From Candidatus Altimarinota bacterium (GTDB taxonomy: Bacteria; Patescibacteriota; Gracilibacteria; UBA4473): a DNA stretch of 64,000 nucleotides. Of the stretch, positions 15,701 through 26,700 are shown piece after piece. The stretch spans positions 232,219-296,218 of the forward strand of contig JAIPJB010000001.1 in NCBI GenBank assembly GCA_021734395.1. Reading direction: 5' to 3'. The notes beneath the pieces were generated by a model. It had not been told where the DNA came from, did not search any database, and saw only the letters and a list, made by a program, of their open reading frames with translations. The translations under genes were made by a program, and so were the position numbers. Positions within the stretch are counted from its first letter, which is position 1. Each line of letters opens with the position of its first letter.

Positions 15701-17242
15701 CTATTTTGCTATCCCTTCAAAGCGGCTTTCTCGGATAACAGCAACGTGTACTTCCCCCGGATATTCACATTCTTTTTCGATTTTCCGAGCGATATCAAAA
15801 GCCAATTTTTCAGACTTCAGATCGTTCATTTCCTTGGCATTCACAAAGACGCGGACTTCTCGTCCAGCTTGAATAGCAAAAACCTTCTCGACTCCCGAGA
15901 AAGCACTCGCAATAGATTCCAATTCTTTGAGTCGTTTGATGTATTTCTCGAGGGTTTCTCGGCGTGCTCCGGGACGGGAAGCAGAAATAGCATCTGCTGC
16001 CTGAAGGATCCGGGCTTCGATAGATTCATACGGAAAATCTTCATGGTGTGATTGCATAGCAATCACGACCCGTTTATCAATCCCAAACTTTTCGAGAATC
16101 TCTTTTCCGATAACCGCATGCCCTCCTTCCACTTCATGAGAAACCGCTTTCCCAATATCATGGAGAAGTCCGGCTCGTTTGCAGATTTCGGGATCGACGC
16201 CGCCGAGCTGAGTAGCAATAGCTTCAGCGATATACGCGACTTCAATGGAATGTCCCAAAACATTCTGACCGTAGGACGTACGGAACCGCAAACGCCCCAA
16301 AAGCTTCAGAACCGGTTCGGGATAAAGTGGAATTCCGAGATCTTGGCAGGCCTTTTGTCCAATTTCCAAAATTAATTTGTCGGCATCTTTTTGCGCTTTT
16401 TCGACCATTTCCTCAATACGAGAGGGATGAATGCGTCCATCTTTGATGAGGTTTTCGAGTGCGACCTTTGCTACATATCGTCGGAACATATCAAAGCTTG
16501 AGATCGTTACAGTTCCAGGCGTATCGTCAATAATAAGATCGACTCCCGTGAGCATTTCAAAAGCATTAATATTGCGGCCTTCGCGACCAATAATTTTTCC
16601 CTTGATGTCTTCAGAGTCAATTTTTACAACACTGGTTGTTGATTCGCTGGTAGTGGGTGAGGCATAGCGCTGAATGGATTGCACGATGATATTTGCGGAT
16701 TCTTCATCAGCGGCTTGTCGCATAACCTCGACCTTTTTTTTGAGAGTTTCGGCAAGCTTGTCGGAGACCTCTGTTTCCATTCGATCAAAAAGTTCTTTTT
16801 TGGCTTCTTCTCGAGAAAGTTTCGCAATTTTTTCGAGTGCTTCATTTTGCTTATCGAGACCTTCTTCGAGCTCTCGCCGCTTGGCATTATATTGTTCGAT
16901 GGACTGTTCATATTTTTCACGTGTTTGCTCATTTTTTTCTATTTTTTCTTCGAGAATTTTTTCGCGCTTATTGATACGTTCATCAAATTGTTCCTGCAAA
17001 CGCTCCATGCGCTTGTGGGTTTTTATTTCTTCTTGCTCGGCTTGTTGCCGGAGCTGTTGTGCTGTTTGACGAGCAGTGTTCAGTATTTTTTCGGATTCCT
17101 GTTGGGCAGAGCGACGAAGGTCTTCCGCTTCTTTGCGAGCGCCTTCTTCGATTTTTTTTGATTTTGGACGAAAAAGCACAAAACCAATTCCACCTCCCAC
17201 CAGGAGCCCAGCAATACCGAGAGCGGGCATAAGGATATCCAT
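15701..17242 (-). CDS. rny: Ribonuclease Y
   Basis: A 513-residue membrane-anchored endoribonuclease that starts mRNA decay. An N-terminal membrane helix (ALGIAGLLVGGGIGFVLF, about 6-23) is followed by a long coiled coil (30-190), a KH domain with GKIIGREGRNINAFE, and an HD domain with LLHDIGKAVSHE as metal site. I place the start at MDILMPALGI (17242), matching other RNase Y N-termini; an upstream in-frame ATG would read through a hairpin. A 9-bp hairpin ends two bases before this start. Confidence 0.95.
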   Translation of the reverse strand: MDILMPALGIAGLLVGGGIGFVLFRPKSKKIEEGARKEAEDLRRSAQQESEKILNTARQTAQQLRQQAEQEEIKTHKRMERLQEQFDERINKREKILEEKIEKNEQTREKYEQSIEQYNAKRRELEEGLDKQNEALEKIAKLSREEAKKELFDRMETEVSDKLAETLKKKVEVMRQAADEESANIIVQSIQRYASPTTSESTTSVVKIDSEDIKGKIIGREGRNINAFEMLTGVDLIIDDTPGTVTISSFDMFRRYVAKVALENLIKDGRIHPSRIEEMVEKAQKDADKLILEIGQKACQDLGIPLYPEPVLKLLGRLRFRTSYGQNVLGHSIEVAYIAEAIATQLGGVDPEICKRAGLLHDIGKAVSHEVEGGHAVIGKEILEKFGIDKRVVIAMQSHHEDFPYESIEARILQAADAISASRPGARRETLEKYIKRLKELESIASAFSGVEKVFAIQAGREVRVFVNAKEMNDLKSEKLAFDIARKIEKECEYPGEVHVAVIRESRFEGIAK

Positions 17243-17244
17243 GA

Positions 17245-17273
17245 GAAAAGAGTTAGGGGAGAATACTCTTTTC
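17245..17273 (-). promoter_or_regulatory. rny: Hairpin abutting the rny start codon
   Basis: GAAAAGAGT and ACTCTTTTC pair with an 11-base loop, ending two bases before the ATG on the minus strand. It could restrict translation or be a target of RNase Y itself; this is inference. Confidence 0.45.
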
Positions 17274-17294
17274 CCTCTCCTCAAATATTTCGAT

Positions 17295-17324
17295 AAAAAT
17301 CACGCCTTTCTAGGGAAGAGGCGT
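17295..17324 (-). terminator. Weak terminator after the Fur-family gene
   Basis: ACGCCT/AGGCGT stem (17324-17319 with 17307-17302) followed on the minus strand by G then ATTTTTA. Confidence 0.4.
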
Positions 17325-17426
17325 TGCAAACAAAGGGCAAAAAATTTCATCGTTTTTAGTCTTTTTGAGAAAAAGGAAAATTGTCTGAAGTTATTCTACA
17401 AAAGGAATAAAAAAAGTCAATTGGCT

Positions 17427-17858
17427 TTATTTTGGGCGAAAGCAGCGAGAACAAATTCCCCAGAAATACATTTCGACTTTTTTAAGAAGGAAATTTTTTT
17501 CTTGTGCCAGTTGGCGCGAAATAGAATTTTGATAGTCCAGAAAAATTTCTTCCGCATGTCCGCACTTTTCACACAAAAGAAAATGATGCTGGCGACTAGA
17601 TTCTTTTGGATTTGAACACGGAAAGACCTGTCCCTGGAGATTATGTATCAAATGCCCTTCTTCGAATCGTTCTAATATTCGATAAATAGTAGAAGGATCT
17701 ACGGAATGTTCTTTACTCAGAAGCAGTGACTGGATTTGTTGGACAGAAAGGGGCATCGATGTTTCTTGCAAAAGATGGGCGATGTTTCGTACCGCCGATG
17801 TCATCCGCCAGTTTTTCTGACGAAAAAAGTCTTCCACGCGTGCTTCAAAATAGTCCAT
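17427..17858 (-). CDS. Fur-family metalloregulator
   Basis: A 143-residue repressor of normal Fur length. The winged helix is in the first 80 residues (IQSLLLSKEHSVDPSTIYRI) and the metal region follows: RQHHFLLCEKCGHAEE and a C-terminal CSRC, giving the paired zinc CxxC motifs. Fur, Zur and PerR cannot be separated by reading alone. The nearest metal gene in the window is the MbfA-like transporter at 1.5 kb. It is divergent from ftsE with 95 bases between starts; TTGCAA and TAGTTT spaced by 17 bases precede its ATG. Confidence 0.88.
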   Translation of the reverse strand: MDYFEARVEDFFRQKNWRMTSAVRNIAHLLQETSMPLSVQQIQSLLLSKEHSVDPSTIYRILERFEEGHLIHNLQGQVFPCSNPKESSRQHHFLLCEKCGHAEEIFLDYQNSISRQLAQEKNFLLKKVEMYFWGICSRCFRPK

Positions 17859-17953
17859 TTCGCGGTCAAACTATCAAAAGTGCAAGAGGTTTGCAATACA
17901 GAAAGAGCTTCTTTTTTCTTTCCTTGAAATATGGCAGAATAGAAAAAACAAAT

Positions 17954-18649
17954 ATGCTGTCTTTTGAAAAAGTTTCTCTTTCTTTTGGTCGTCGAACGAT
18001 ACTCCAAAACGTTCATTTTGAATTGGCACCGAAAGAAATCGTGGCTCTTTTGGGGGAGTCGGGAGCAGGGAAATCTTCAATTTTTCGCCTGCTTATTGGG
18101 GAATGGAAGCCAACATTGGGTTCCATTCGATTGGATGACTTTCGCTTAGAATCACTTTCTTTGGAAAATCTTCAGAAATACCGACGGCAGATTGGAATTG
18201 TATTTCAAGATTTTCGACTTCTTCCCCAAAAGACAGTTTTTGAAAATGTATCTTTTGCTCTAGAAGTTTGCGGAGAAGAAGAAAAAATTCCGCAAGTTGT
18301 CCCCTCCCTTCTCCGCCTTACGGGACTTTATGAACGCAAAGATCAATTCCCACATTCCCTTTCTGGAGGAGAAAAACAGCGCGTAGCTATAGCACGGGCT
18401 CTCGTTCATAATCCAAAAATTCTCATTGCTGATGAAGCGACAGGGAATTTAGATCCAAAAAACTCACGAGACATCGCTGATCTTTTCGCCCGACTTCACA
18501 GAGAAAAAGGACTGACAATTATTTTGGCAACGCACGATCCGACGCTTGTCATGCGTACCAATCCACGAATAATTCGTCTTCACCAGGGAAAAATTTTATT
18601 TGATGAAAAAAAATGTCCGCCCGAAAAAGCCTTTCAAGGACTTTTATAA
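17954..18649 (+). CDS. ftsE: FtsE-type ABC transporter ATPase
   Basis: A 231-residue ATPase with Walker A GESGAGKSS (about 35-43), signature LSGGEKQRVAIARAL and Walker B ILIADEATGNLD. Length and the LSFGRRTILQNVHFELAPKE start fit FtsE, which with the membrane protein FtsX activates cell-wall hydrolases during division. FtsX is not adjacent: the next gene is convergent, four bases away, and encodes a FecR-like protein. The MLSFEKVSLSFG start (17954) fits the family. A general LolD/MacB-type ATPase is the alternative. Confidence 0.82.
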   Translation: MLSFEKVSLSFGRRTILQNVHFELAPKEIVALLGESGAGKSSIFRLLIGEWKPTLGSIRLDDFRLESLSLENLQKYRRQIGIVFQDFRLLPQKTVFENVSFALEVCGEEEKIPQVVPSLLRLTGLYERKDQFPHSLSGGEKQRVAIARALVHNPKILIADEATGNLDPKNSRDIADLFARLHREKGLTIILATHDPTLVMRTNPRIIRLHQGKILFDEKKCPPEKAFQGLL

Positions 18650-18653
18650 AAAA

Positions 18654-20003
18654 TTAGAAAACCAAATTTATTTTTTCATCGATCATTTCTGCCATATCGG
18701 GAGCGAAAAGATCTTTTACGATAAAAAGAAAGTCTCGTGCTTCGGAAGTATGGGGCAACAGTGAAATTTTTTCGTTGAGTTTTGAAATTTGATCGATTTT
18801 AATCTCTTGATTTTGAACATCTCGCAGGAATACAACGGCATATTTCTCTTGAAGAAGGCGTTTTTCTGCTTCATTAATGTCTGTATTTGCCGCACGGAAA
18901 AGCCGATCCAAAAGTACATAACGTTGGAAGCTTTGTGGGCCAGTCTTTTCTGGATGAAAACTGAGTCGAGAGAGATTCTGATCAGAAACAGAAAGAAGAC
19001 TGTGTATTGCTTCGGCTTCTTTCACGAGCAGCGATGGAGCTGATTTCTCGTGTAGCATTTTTGGAATATTTGATGCTTCTAGCTGGGGAAGATGCTTTCG
19101 TTTCCCTATTTCTAGATCACGAGAAGCGTCAATAACCTGAGCGACAGAAAGAAAGCTTCTCCAAGCAGAACGGATATCTCTTTCGGCTTCTCCTGTGTTT
19201 TGTTCAAGCGCCTTTTCTACACCCGTTAAGACTTTTGTTCGAGCGATAATAAGTTTTGCGCGAATAGCTTGAATTTGAGCAAAAGAAAGACTGATATCAC
19301 CAGGGATTTCGGCATGATCCAAAGAAGTGTCCGTTCGTAAACGGAGCATTTCTCCTTCGTTCAGCAGGGTTTGTCCGTCCTTCCAATCAAAAACAGAAAC
19401 TTGTTTTCCAGAAGAGATAACCTCTGTTTCACCGCTTTCAGAAACAGAAACATGGAAAGCAGAACCAGGGAGGCTTTTTACAAATCCACGTGAGGTAGAA
19501 ATTTCCCCCTCCTCTCCAAAGATTTCATTTTCAAGAGTTCCTTGTTCGAGAAAGAGGGAGTTTTTATCGACAACCCGAAGCTGAGTTCGGGATTTCGCAG
19601 TAGAAGAGAGGCGGTGAGGGAAGAAAATATCTGCTTCGGCATTATTTCCAACACGAATAATATCTCCTTGCCTGATATTCATAGATTCCTGGACGAGAAT
19701 AACATTTTCTCCGCGAATGATTTCTACGGGACCTTGCTTTGGGATTATTTCTCCTGCGGAAAGGAAACTGTGGTTTCCGGGGAGCAGGTTGAAGAGAACA
19801 AAAACAGCCGCAACACCAAAAGCAGCGAGAGAAACGCGAGGAACAAAAAATTTCTGCCATCCTTCAAAGGGAGAGGCTTTTTTTGTTTGATATGCTTCCA
19901 CCGCACGCAATCGAATCCGTTTTTTTAGTGCTTCGTTTTTGACAGAGCTTTCAGCTCTTACAAAAAGAAGGCGGAGATATTTTTCGAGATCTTCAAAACC
20001 CAT
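18654..20003 (-). CDS. Membrane-anchored FecR-domain protein
   Basis: A 449-residue protein with a cytoplasmic N-terminus (about 1-50), one membrane helix (VSLAAFGVAAVFVLFNLLPG, about 58-77) and a FecR-type beta domain (about 83-220, including QGDIIRVGNNAEADIFFP and GSAFHVSVSESGETEVISSG). The C-terminal half is helical and unassigned. FecR proteins usually sense signals for an ECF sigma factor, but none is adjacent, so this may be a structural or orphan sensor. The N-terminal KYLRLLF segment is weakly anti-sigma-like. Confidence 0.65.
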   Translation of the reverse strand: MGFEDLEKYLRLLFVRAESSVKNEALKKRIRLRAVEAYQTKKASPFEGWQKFFVPRVSLAAFGVAAVFVLFNLLPGNHSFLSAGEIIPKQGPVEIIRGENVILVQESMNIRQGDIIRVGNNAEADIFFPHRLSSTAKSRTQLRVVDKNSLFLEQGTLENEIFGEEGEISTSRGFVKSLPGSAFHVSVSESGETEVISSGKQVSVFDWKDGQTLLNEGEMLRLRTDTSLDHAEIPGDISLSFAQIQAIRAKLIIARTKVLTGVEKALEQNTGEAERDIRSAWRSFLSVAQVIDASRDLEIGKRKHLPQLEASNIPKMLHEKSAPSLLVKEAEAIHSLLSVSDQNLSRLSFHPEKTGPQSFQRYVLLDRLFRAANTDINEAEKRLLQEKYAVVFLRDVQNQEIKIDQISKLNEKISLLPHTSEARDFLFIVKDLFAPDMAEMIDEKINLVF

Positions 20004-20066
20004 GTTTTTTGCACATGATAAAACGTAAAAAATCTTTTTTTGTTACAGTTTTTTCTTCTTAAAGAT

Positions 20067-20642
20067 TTAGGGAACTAGGACGTTTTTTATTTCAACAGTT
20101 TCTAATGGAGCATCATTTAGATCGGTCTTTACGTTTGCGATGCGGTCTACCGTGTCCATCCCGTTTACGACCTGCCCGAAAATAGAATGTTTTCCGTCTA
20201 AAAAAGGAGCATCTTTCTGCACAATAAAAAATTGCGATCCATTCGTGTTTGGGCCCCTGTTCGCCATCGAAACAGCGCCTCGAACATGAGAAAGCTGAGG
20301 AGAAAACTCATCTTCTAGCAATCCCCCACCATACGCATGACCCCCCGTTCCATCAAAATTTTCAAAATCCCCAGATTGAATCATGAACCCCTTAATGATT
20401 CGATGGAAAGGCACTCCATCGTAATAATTATCCTGCGCCAAGAGACGGAAATTTTCAGCAATATCGGGAGCGTGTTCTGGAAGGAGACGAATCTCAATGT
20501 CTCCCATGTTTGTTTGGAGCACAATTCGATCAGAAGGTTCTTTGAAAACACTAGCACTCAGCATTTCTGGATTTTGAGCCAAGAAAATGCCGACAACCAA
20601 AATGACAAGAATCCCCAGAAGCCAAGCAGAATGTTTTTTCAT
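20067..20642 (-). CDS. Cyclophilin-type peptidyl-prolyl isomerase, membrane-anchored
   Basis: A 191-residue protein. An N-terminal signal anchor (WLLGILVILVVGIFLA, about 7-22) precedes a cyclophilin domain with FHRIIKGFMIQSGD, GGHAYGGG, SMANRGPNTNGSQFFI and LDGKHSIFGQV, all catalytic-site segments. It likely folds exported proteins outside the membrane. The start at MKKHSAWLL (20642) gives a proper signal sequence; upstream in-frame Met codons do not. Confidence 0.93.
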   Translation of the reverse strand: MKKHSAWLLGILVILVVGIFLAQNPEMLSASVFKEPSDRIVLQTNMGDIEIRLLPEHAPDIAENFRLLAQDNYYDGVPFHRIIKGFMIQSGDFENFDGTGGHAYGGGLLEDEFSPQLSHVRGAVSMANRGPNTNGSQFFIVQKDAPFLDGKHSIFGQVVNGMDTVDRIANVKTDLNDAPLETVEIKNVLVP

Positions 20643-20714
20643 AAGAAAGGAATATTTTCTATTACATAGTATTCCTGCCATTGGAATTATTGTCAAATGG
20701 CAAAAAAATATTTC

Positions 20715-20748
20715 TCTTTGGCAAAACATAAGCAATTTATGCTACAAT
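20715..20748 (+). promoter_or_regulatory. Promoter of the giant SLH protein gene
   Basis: TACAAT (20743-20748) with an extended TGC, about 28 bases before ATG 20777. A TTGGCA lies upstream at a longer than ideal 19-base spacing. Confidence 0.5.
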
Positions 20749-20776
20749 TTGGCAAAGCAAAACCCACAAAAACTGA

Positions 20777-23700
20777 ATGAGACTCCTTCTTCCCTTTCTC
20801 GAAAAAAAAGGAAAGCGCTTAGTCGCCGTTTTTGCCTTGGGAAGCCTTTTTCTTTTTGGGGTTCCAGCGTTTGTTTTTGCTGCCGATATGGATTCAGATG
20901 GTTTAGATGATGCCGTGGATAATAATAATTCTCGATCAATCTTTACGCCTTTTTTAAACTTTCCCCGTCAATTGCAAGGAATTCCTGATGAAAATTTGTC
21001 GGTTATTTTTCGGGGAAGTGGGGAAATAGAAACCCAAGTTCGACTTTTTGAGGAAGAGGAAGAAGTTTGCTCTGCTTCTGTTGAAGGAGATGGACTTTCT
21101 CTTGGAAAATCCAATGCAGTAAAATGGAACGAAAAAACTCTTTTTTCGGAAACGGTCGTCGGTCAATTTTTTTATAATACGGAAAACGACTCAATTTCTG
21201 ATTGGCGATCAAACTCGAATTCTTCTTGGTATGCCGAATCGAGAGATGACAGAGAGGATCATATTTGTGACTACCAATTAGGCGATGGGGATGCTGATCC
21301 CAGAAATGGAGCTGATGACCGATGCCACCAGGCATCATTTCCCCTGAAGGCGCTCCTCATGATAACGTCTGACACTCTTTTTATTTTTGATGGGAATGGA
21401 GGGCTTTTGTGGAAAAAAATTCCGGTTTCGGGACCTACTTCCATTGCGGCTCTCAACGGGGTTGTTTATGTTGGAACAGAAAACGGATTGGTGATTTTTG
21501 ATTTTGTACAGGATAGCTTTGACACGGTTCTGACCTCCTCCACGACACCTGCCATCATTCACAATAAAATACATGATCTTGCGACAAAAACGATACAAGG
21601 GAAATCGTATATTGTGCTTGCTACAGAGGGAGGAACGAGCATTTTAAATGCTACGGATTCAGCCATCGTTTCTCGAGCGAGTAGTTCTGTCACGAGCGTT
21701 AGTATCACCGATCAGAATCAGGTTTTAATGGGGATCGGAAGTACGACGCTCCTTTCTCCCACCATTGATCAAATTACCTCCAACTGGACTTCTTTGGATA
21801 TTTCTGTACTGGCAAATTTTTCGAGTGGACTAAATAAAGTTCTGCACGAAAATTTTGTTGTTCATAGTTCAGGGGTTTCTCATGTCGAAAGACAGGGGGC
21901 CCTTATTCGAAATATACACCACGAGTATGCGACCCTCCCCCTGAAGGGGGAAATTCAAGGACATTGGGTAACCTCTCTTCAGGACAGAAGTCCAAAGAGT
22001 CATACGCTGACAAATAACGGAGAAGTCCAGATATTGGCTCCAGACGAAGGCGCAGAGGTAAAAAGTTTTGTTTTTGATGGGAATAATTACCTGAGTTCGG
22101 ATAATCAAGATTTTGATCTTTCGGGAACCCAGCTGACAGTCGGGATGTGGATAAAGCGTCCCGATACAGGAGGGACGGGGGCTTATCAAAAAATATTGAA
22201 TCGAGGGGATTCACGCGAGACAAGAAGCTATTGGTTGTCGGCGGGAGATAGTTTTTTTGATTATCCTCTTGAGGAAGATCCTTACTTTTTTGGAGTTCAG
22301 ACAGATCAGGGATTTGCGGCCGTCTCGGTCCAGACTCCGCCCAGCCCCGATACGTGGGAGTTTATCGTTGGGACCTATGACGGAGAAAATATAAAAATTT
22401 ATCGGAATGGATCTCTCGAAAACACAGTTCCTCACACGGGAAATATTCTCAGCAACGAAGCAGAAAAATTATATTTCGGATACGGCTATGAAAATGAGTA
22501 TTTTACAGGAAATATATCCTTACCATTTATTACGGAAGGAGTTTACACAGAGGAAGAAATCGAGGAAGTCTATAGCCTTTCTCAACACTGGCTGGAGGAA
22601 AATGCAACTATTTCACTTCATAGCAATACTGGGCTCGTCAACGATGTGTATTGTCATACTTCTCAAAATATTTGCTACATCGCTACATCTGACGGGATTA
22701 CCAAATTGGATACTTCTACCGGGCTGACGACAGCCTTTTCTCAGGAGTCGGGAATACAGAGTCTTGTCTCTACAAATATAGGAGAATGGGAATGTACGGC
22801 TACTTTACCTGCGGGAGGACACACGGTTTTTACGCGAGCCTACGTATCCACCAACGCTTCAGACAAAACAAGCTCTTCTCGAACATTTTATAATTATGAA
22901 CCTGGTGCCACGGATATTGATGGGGACGGAATTTTGAACGAAGATGATAACAATCCTTTTGTCCCGCTGGAGAAACCAACCATCAATAATATTCAAGAAA
23001 CAGAAGAAGCAAGCCAAACATATTCTTTGTCTGGAACTGGCGATGGGGGGACCGATCAGATTCGAACTCGGGTAGCAGGGTTTGTGAAAGGAGAGACAAC
23101 CCCTCGCTTTTATGCCGAGGTGAGCGAATCAGGGCAATGGCAGACTTCAGAAGAGATTTCCTTTGAAGTAGGAGATTATACATTGTTTGTTCGAGGGTAT
23201 ATAGAGGATAATGCTTCCAATATAGACTCGGAAGAAACTTTCTTAACAGTTGAATCTCTGCAAAGCGGAAGCCCTACCCTCAACTCGCTGCCGGAATTTA
23301 GCGGACAAAGGAATATTCTGCTTTCCTGGGGTCGAAATATTGGGAGCGATCGGTTTCAGATTCAAACGGCAACAAATCAAAATTTCACCGAAAATCTTTT
23401 ATCGTCTGATTGGATTTCAGATACATCGTATACATTTCAGAATCTTTCCGAAGGACAAAAACATTATTTTCGTGTCCGATCAAAGGATAAAAACGGGAAT
23501 CAATCTGATTTTTCAGAAGCAGTTTCCACGACAATTGACATTACTCCGCCGACAGGACAACAGGTTTCAGGAGGAGGTCCCTATGTAGCGCAGAGCGATA
23601 TTACTTTTGAATGGAATAATTTTACTGATAGTGGAGGATCGGGGATTGATCATTTTGAAGTTTTTGTTGATAGAAATAGCTCTTTCTCATCTCCTCTTTT

Positions 23701-26700
23701 CCAGAGCACACACTTTGTAGGAACATCAAAGGTGTTTTCTGGAACACACGGAGAAACGTATTTTGCCCGGGTAAAAGCCGTTGATAAAGCTGGAAACAAA
23801 TCGAATTACGTGTACAGCAGTGGTGTCATGGTTGATGTGACTCCTCCGACGAGTTTCTCTCTTCATCCTTTTCAGGATCCTGCCCCTACAGGAGCGAAGA
23901 CTATTTCTTGGACAACAGCCGGAGATGCCGAATCTGGAATACAGCAATATGAAATTTTCAAAGAAGAATTAAAACCAAAAACCACCCCCGAAGGGAATAC
24001 GATATGGGAGCCTGTTACGGAACTTTCTTCCATCGGCACAACAACAAATCAGAATTTTGTAGATGAAAACATCCAGGATGGATGGTTTTACGTTTATAAA
24101 ATAGTAGCCACCAATAAAGCTGGCGCAGCAACAGAGACAGACACAGCTCAATTTCGAGTAGATTCGGATCAAGCACATCCTCCAGCCTTTCAGAACATGC
24201 AGCATTATTGGAACCAAGATGAAGTTTCTCTCCAGTGGAGCGAAGCAACAGATATAGAGGATATTTCTGGATATGAACTTTTTCTCGACGGAGAAAGTTC
24301 TCAATCATTTTCGGGGACGGCGCTCGAATATATTGATGCATCTCCAAAAGAAGATGGCACTGTATATGAATACAAAGTGAGAGCGACAGCTGATTCACAG
24401 ACGGGAACTTTTTCTGAAGTTCTGAAGGTATTAATGGATAAAAGCGCCCCTCAAACGGTTTCTTCTGCAGAAGGAGAAAGAGGAAATAACGATTGGTATG
24501 TTTCTCCGGTCGTAGTGACCCTTCAGGCACAAGAAACGGGAGAACAGCTTTTTGACGTATACTCTAGTAGAAGTGGAACCGGATTTTTTTCCGGAGTTGA
24601 TCAAATTCTCTATAACAAAAATGAAACAGGAATAACTCCTTATACCGGGCAGATAACCATCGGGAATAATGGTGTTACCAATCTTGCTTTTTCTGCTACT
24701 GACAGAGCTGGAAATCAAGAAGCAGAACAAATTCAAACGCTTAAAATAGACACAGAAGATCCGACAGCAACCTTTTCTTTTGGGGTTGATATTGATCAGG
24801 CAAACGGATTTTTTAACGGGGATGAAATAACATTTTCTGTTGCTTCAGAAGACAGCGTCTCAGGGGTAGAAAGTGTTACCACCTATGTTCGATTTGACCA
24901 AAATGGGGACGGAGCTCTTGCAGGCGTACATGATTTTAAATTCTCTGAAGAAGAAAAGAGTAAAATATCTCATGCTTCAGGAGCTTCGGACTCAGGAACA
25001 TATACCTTCTCTCGTGATGGGAAATATGAGTTTAAAGTCGTTGTTGTCGATAAAGCAGGGAACACTTCAGAAACCGCTTTAAAGACAATAAATGTAGACA
25101 GAACGGCTCCTTCCACAATTGATAATGCGCCCGACAGCGGAGCTGTGAGCGCTCCCTATACGATTACCCTTACAGCCAATGATCAAGCGGTAAGCTCAGG
25201 GATAGAGGGAACTTACTATACGGTTGACGGGAGCCCGCCCACCATTGAAAGCTCTTCGGGAACAAAGGTTGTTTTGTCCGAGGAAGCACTAGACGAAAAC
25301 GGATTTTTCGTTGTGAAATATTTTTCAGTCGATGGTATGGGAAATAGAGAGTCGGCGAAAATAGCAACAAATAATCCGCTTGATTCGGATGGAGACGGAA
25401 TGTCAGATCAATATGAATTATCGGCAACAGGCGATTCTGCGGTGAGTCTTTCTCCTGAAGAAGATGCAGATTCAGATGGGCTTACGAATTTAGAAGAATA
25501 CCAACAGAATACAAATCCCCTGCTTTCGGATTCTGATGCTGATACTGTAGGGGATGGAGGAGAGGTTTCTGATGGGACAGACCCGAATGATTCTCAGGAT
25601 CATCGAGTACTCCTTATTGCTCCCCAGACAGGAGCGTTCCCAACGAATACCCCCTTTACCTTTTTGGCAAAAGCTCCTGTGGGGAAAACAGTTTCTATCA
25701 AGAGTCTTTCCGGAGGGGGTATTGGCAGCGGGAAAGCAGATTCTTCAGGCAGAGTTTTTATTGAACTTTCATTGGCTGCGGGGAATATTCATGAAGTTAT
25801 TGCTGAGTTTATTCATCAGAATGGTCAGATTGTCACGACCAAAGACCCGGAAGGAATAAATAATTTTAGCTTTGATGTTGAGGTTTCGAATAATACCAAT
25901 CCTCAGTTTTTGAATGTGAGCGAAGGAACTCTTTTTGCTCAAGGATTTATAAATATTCAGGTTCAAGCTCGTCCAAATGCACAAATAGAATTATTTCAGA
26001 TTCAAGATGGCAATTTAGTTTCTCTGAGTCAGACACAAAGCAATGAAGAAGGGATCGCCGAATTAGGACTTCCAACGACATTCGTAGGTGGGAAAATTCT
26101 GGCAGTCGATCAGGATAATCTTCTGACTTCAGAAATAATTCAGGTATACAGAAGTGTAACGGCAAAAGGACAAGTATTAGATACGGAAGGAGTTCCCGTT
26201 AATAATGCTATTGTAAAATTTATACAAAACGATTCGATTCACTATACGACTTCGACCGATGAAAATGGAAATTACACAAATAATATTCCTCGGAATACAG
26301 AGTACTTGGTCAAAATTTATCATCGTTATTATAAGAAATACGAAGAAACGATTGTCGTGGGAGAACAGGATCCGAAGATTTCTCCTGCTTTAGAGCGGAT
26401 TACGGATCTGCATGTTATTCAGACAGAGGAGGGACTTGAACGAACCGAGGGAGGAGAAAAAGTTTCTCGCTTCCCAGGCATGGAGAGAGGCGAAACAAAA
26501 CAGGTATTAGAAGAGCCAACTCAAACGTATGAGGAATCTCTGGAAGAAGTGCAAGAATTACAAGAAGGAAGAGAGGGGGAAGTTCTGACACATGTAGACA
26601 GTTTCGGTCGGGAAATTTTTGGAGGATATCAAGCAGGGAGGATTGCGGTAGAAGAATTCAAAGTTCAGCCGGAAGTGGCCCGAAAAATTACGGGGCTTCT

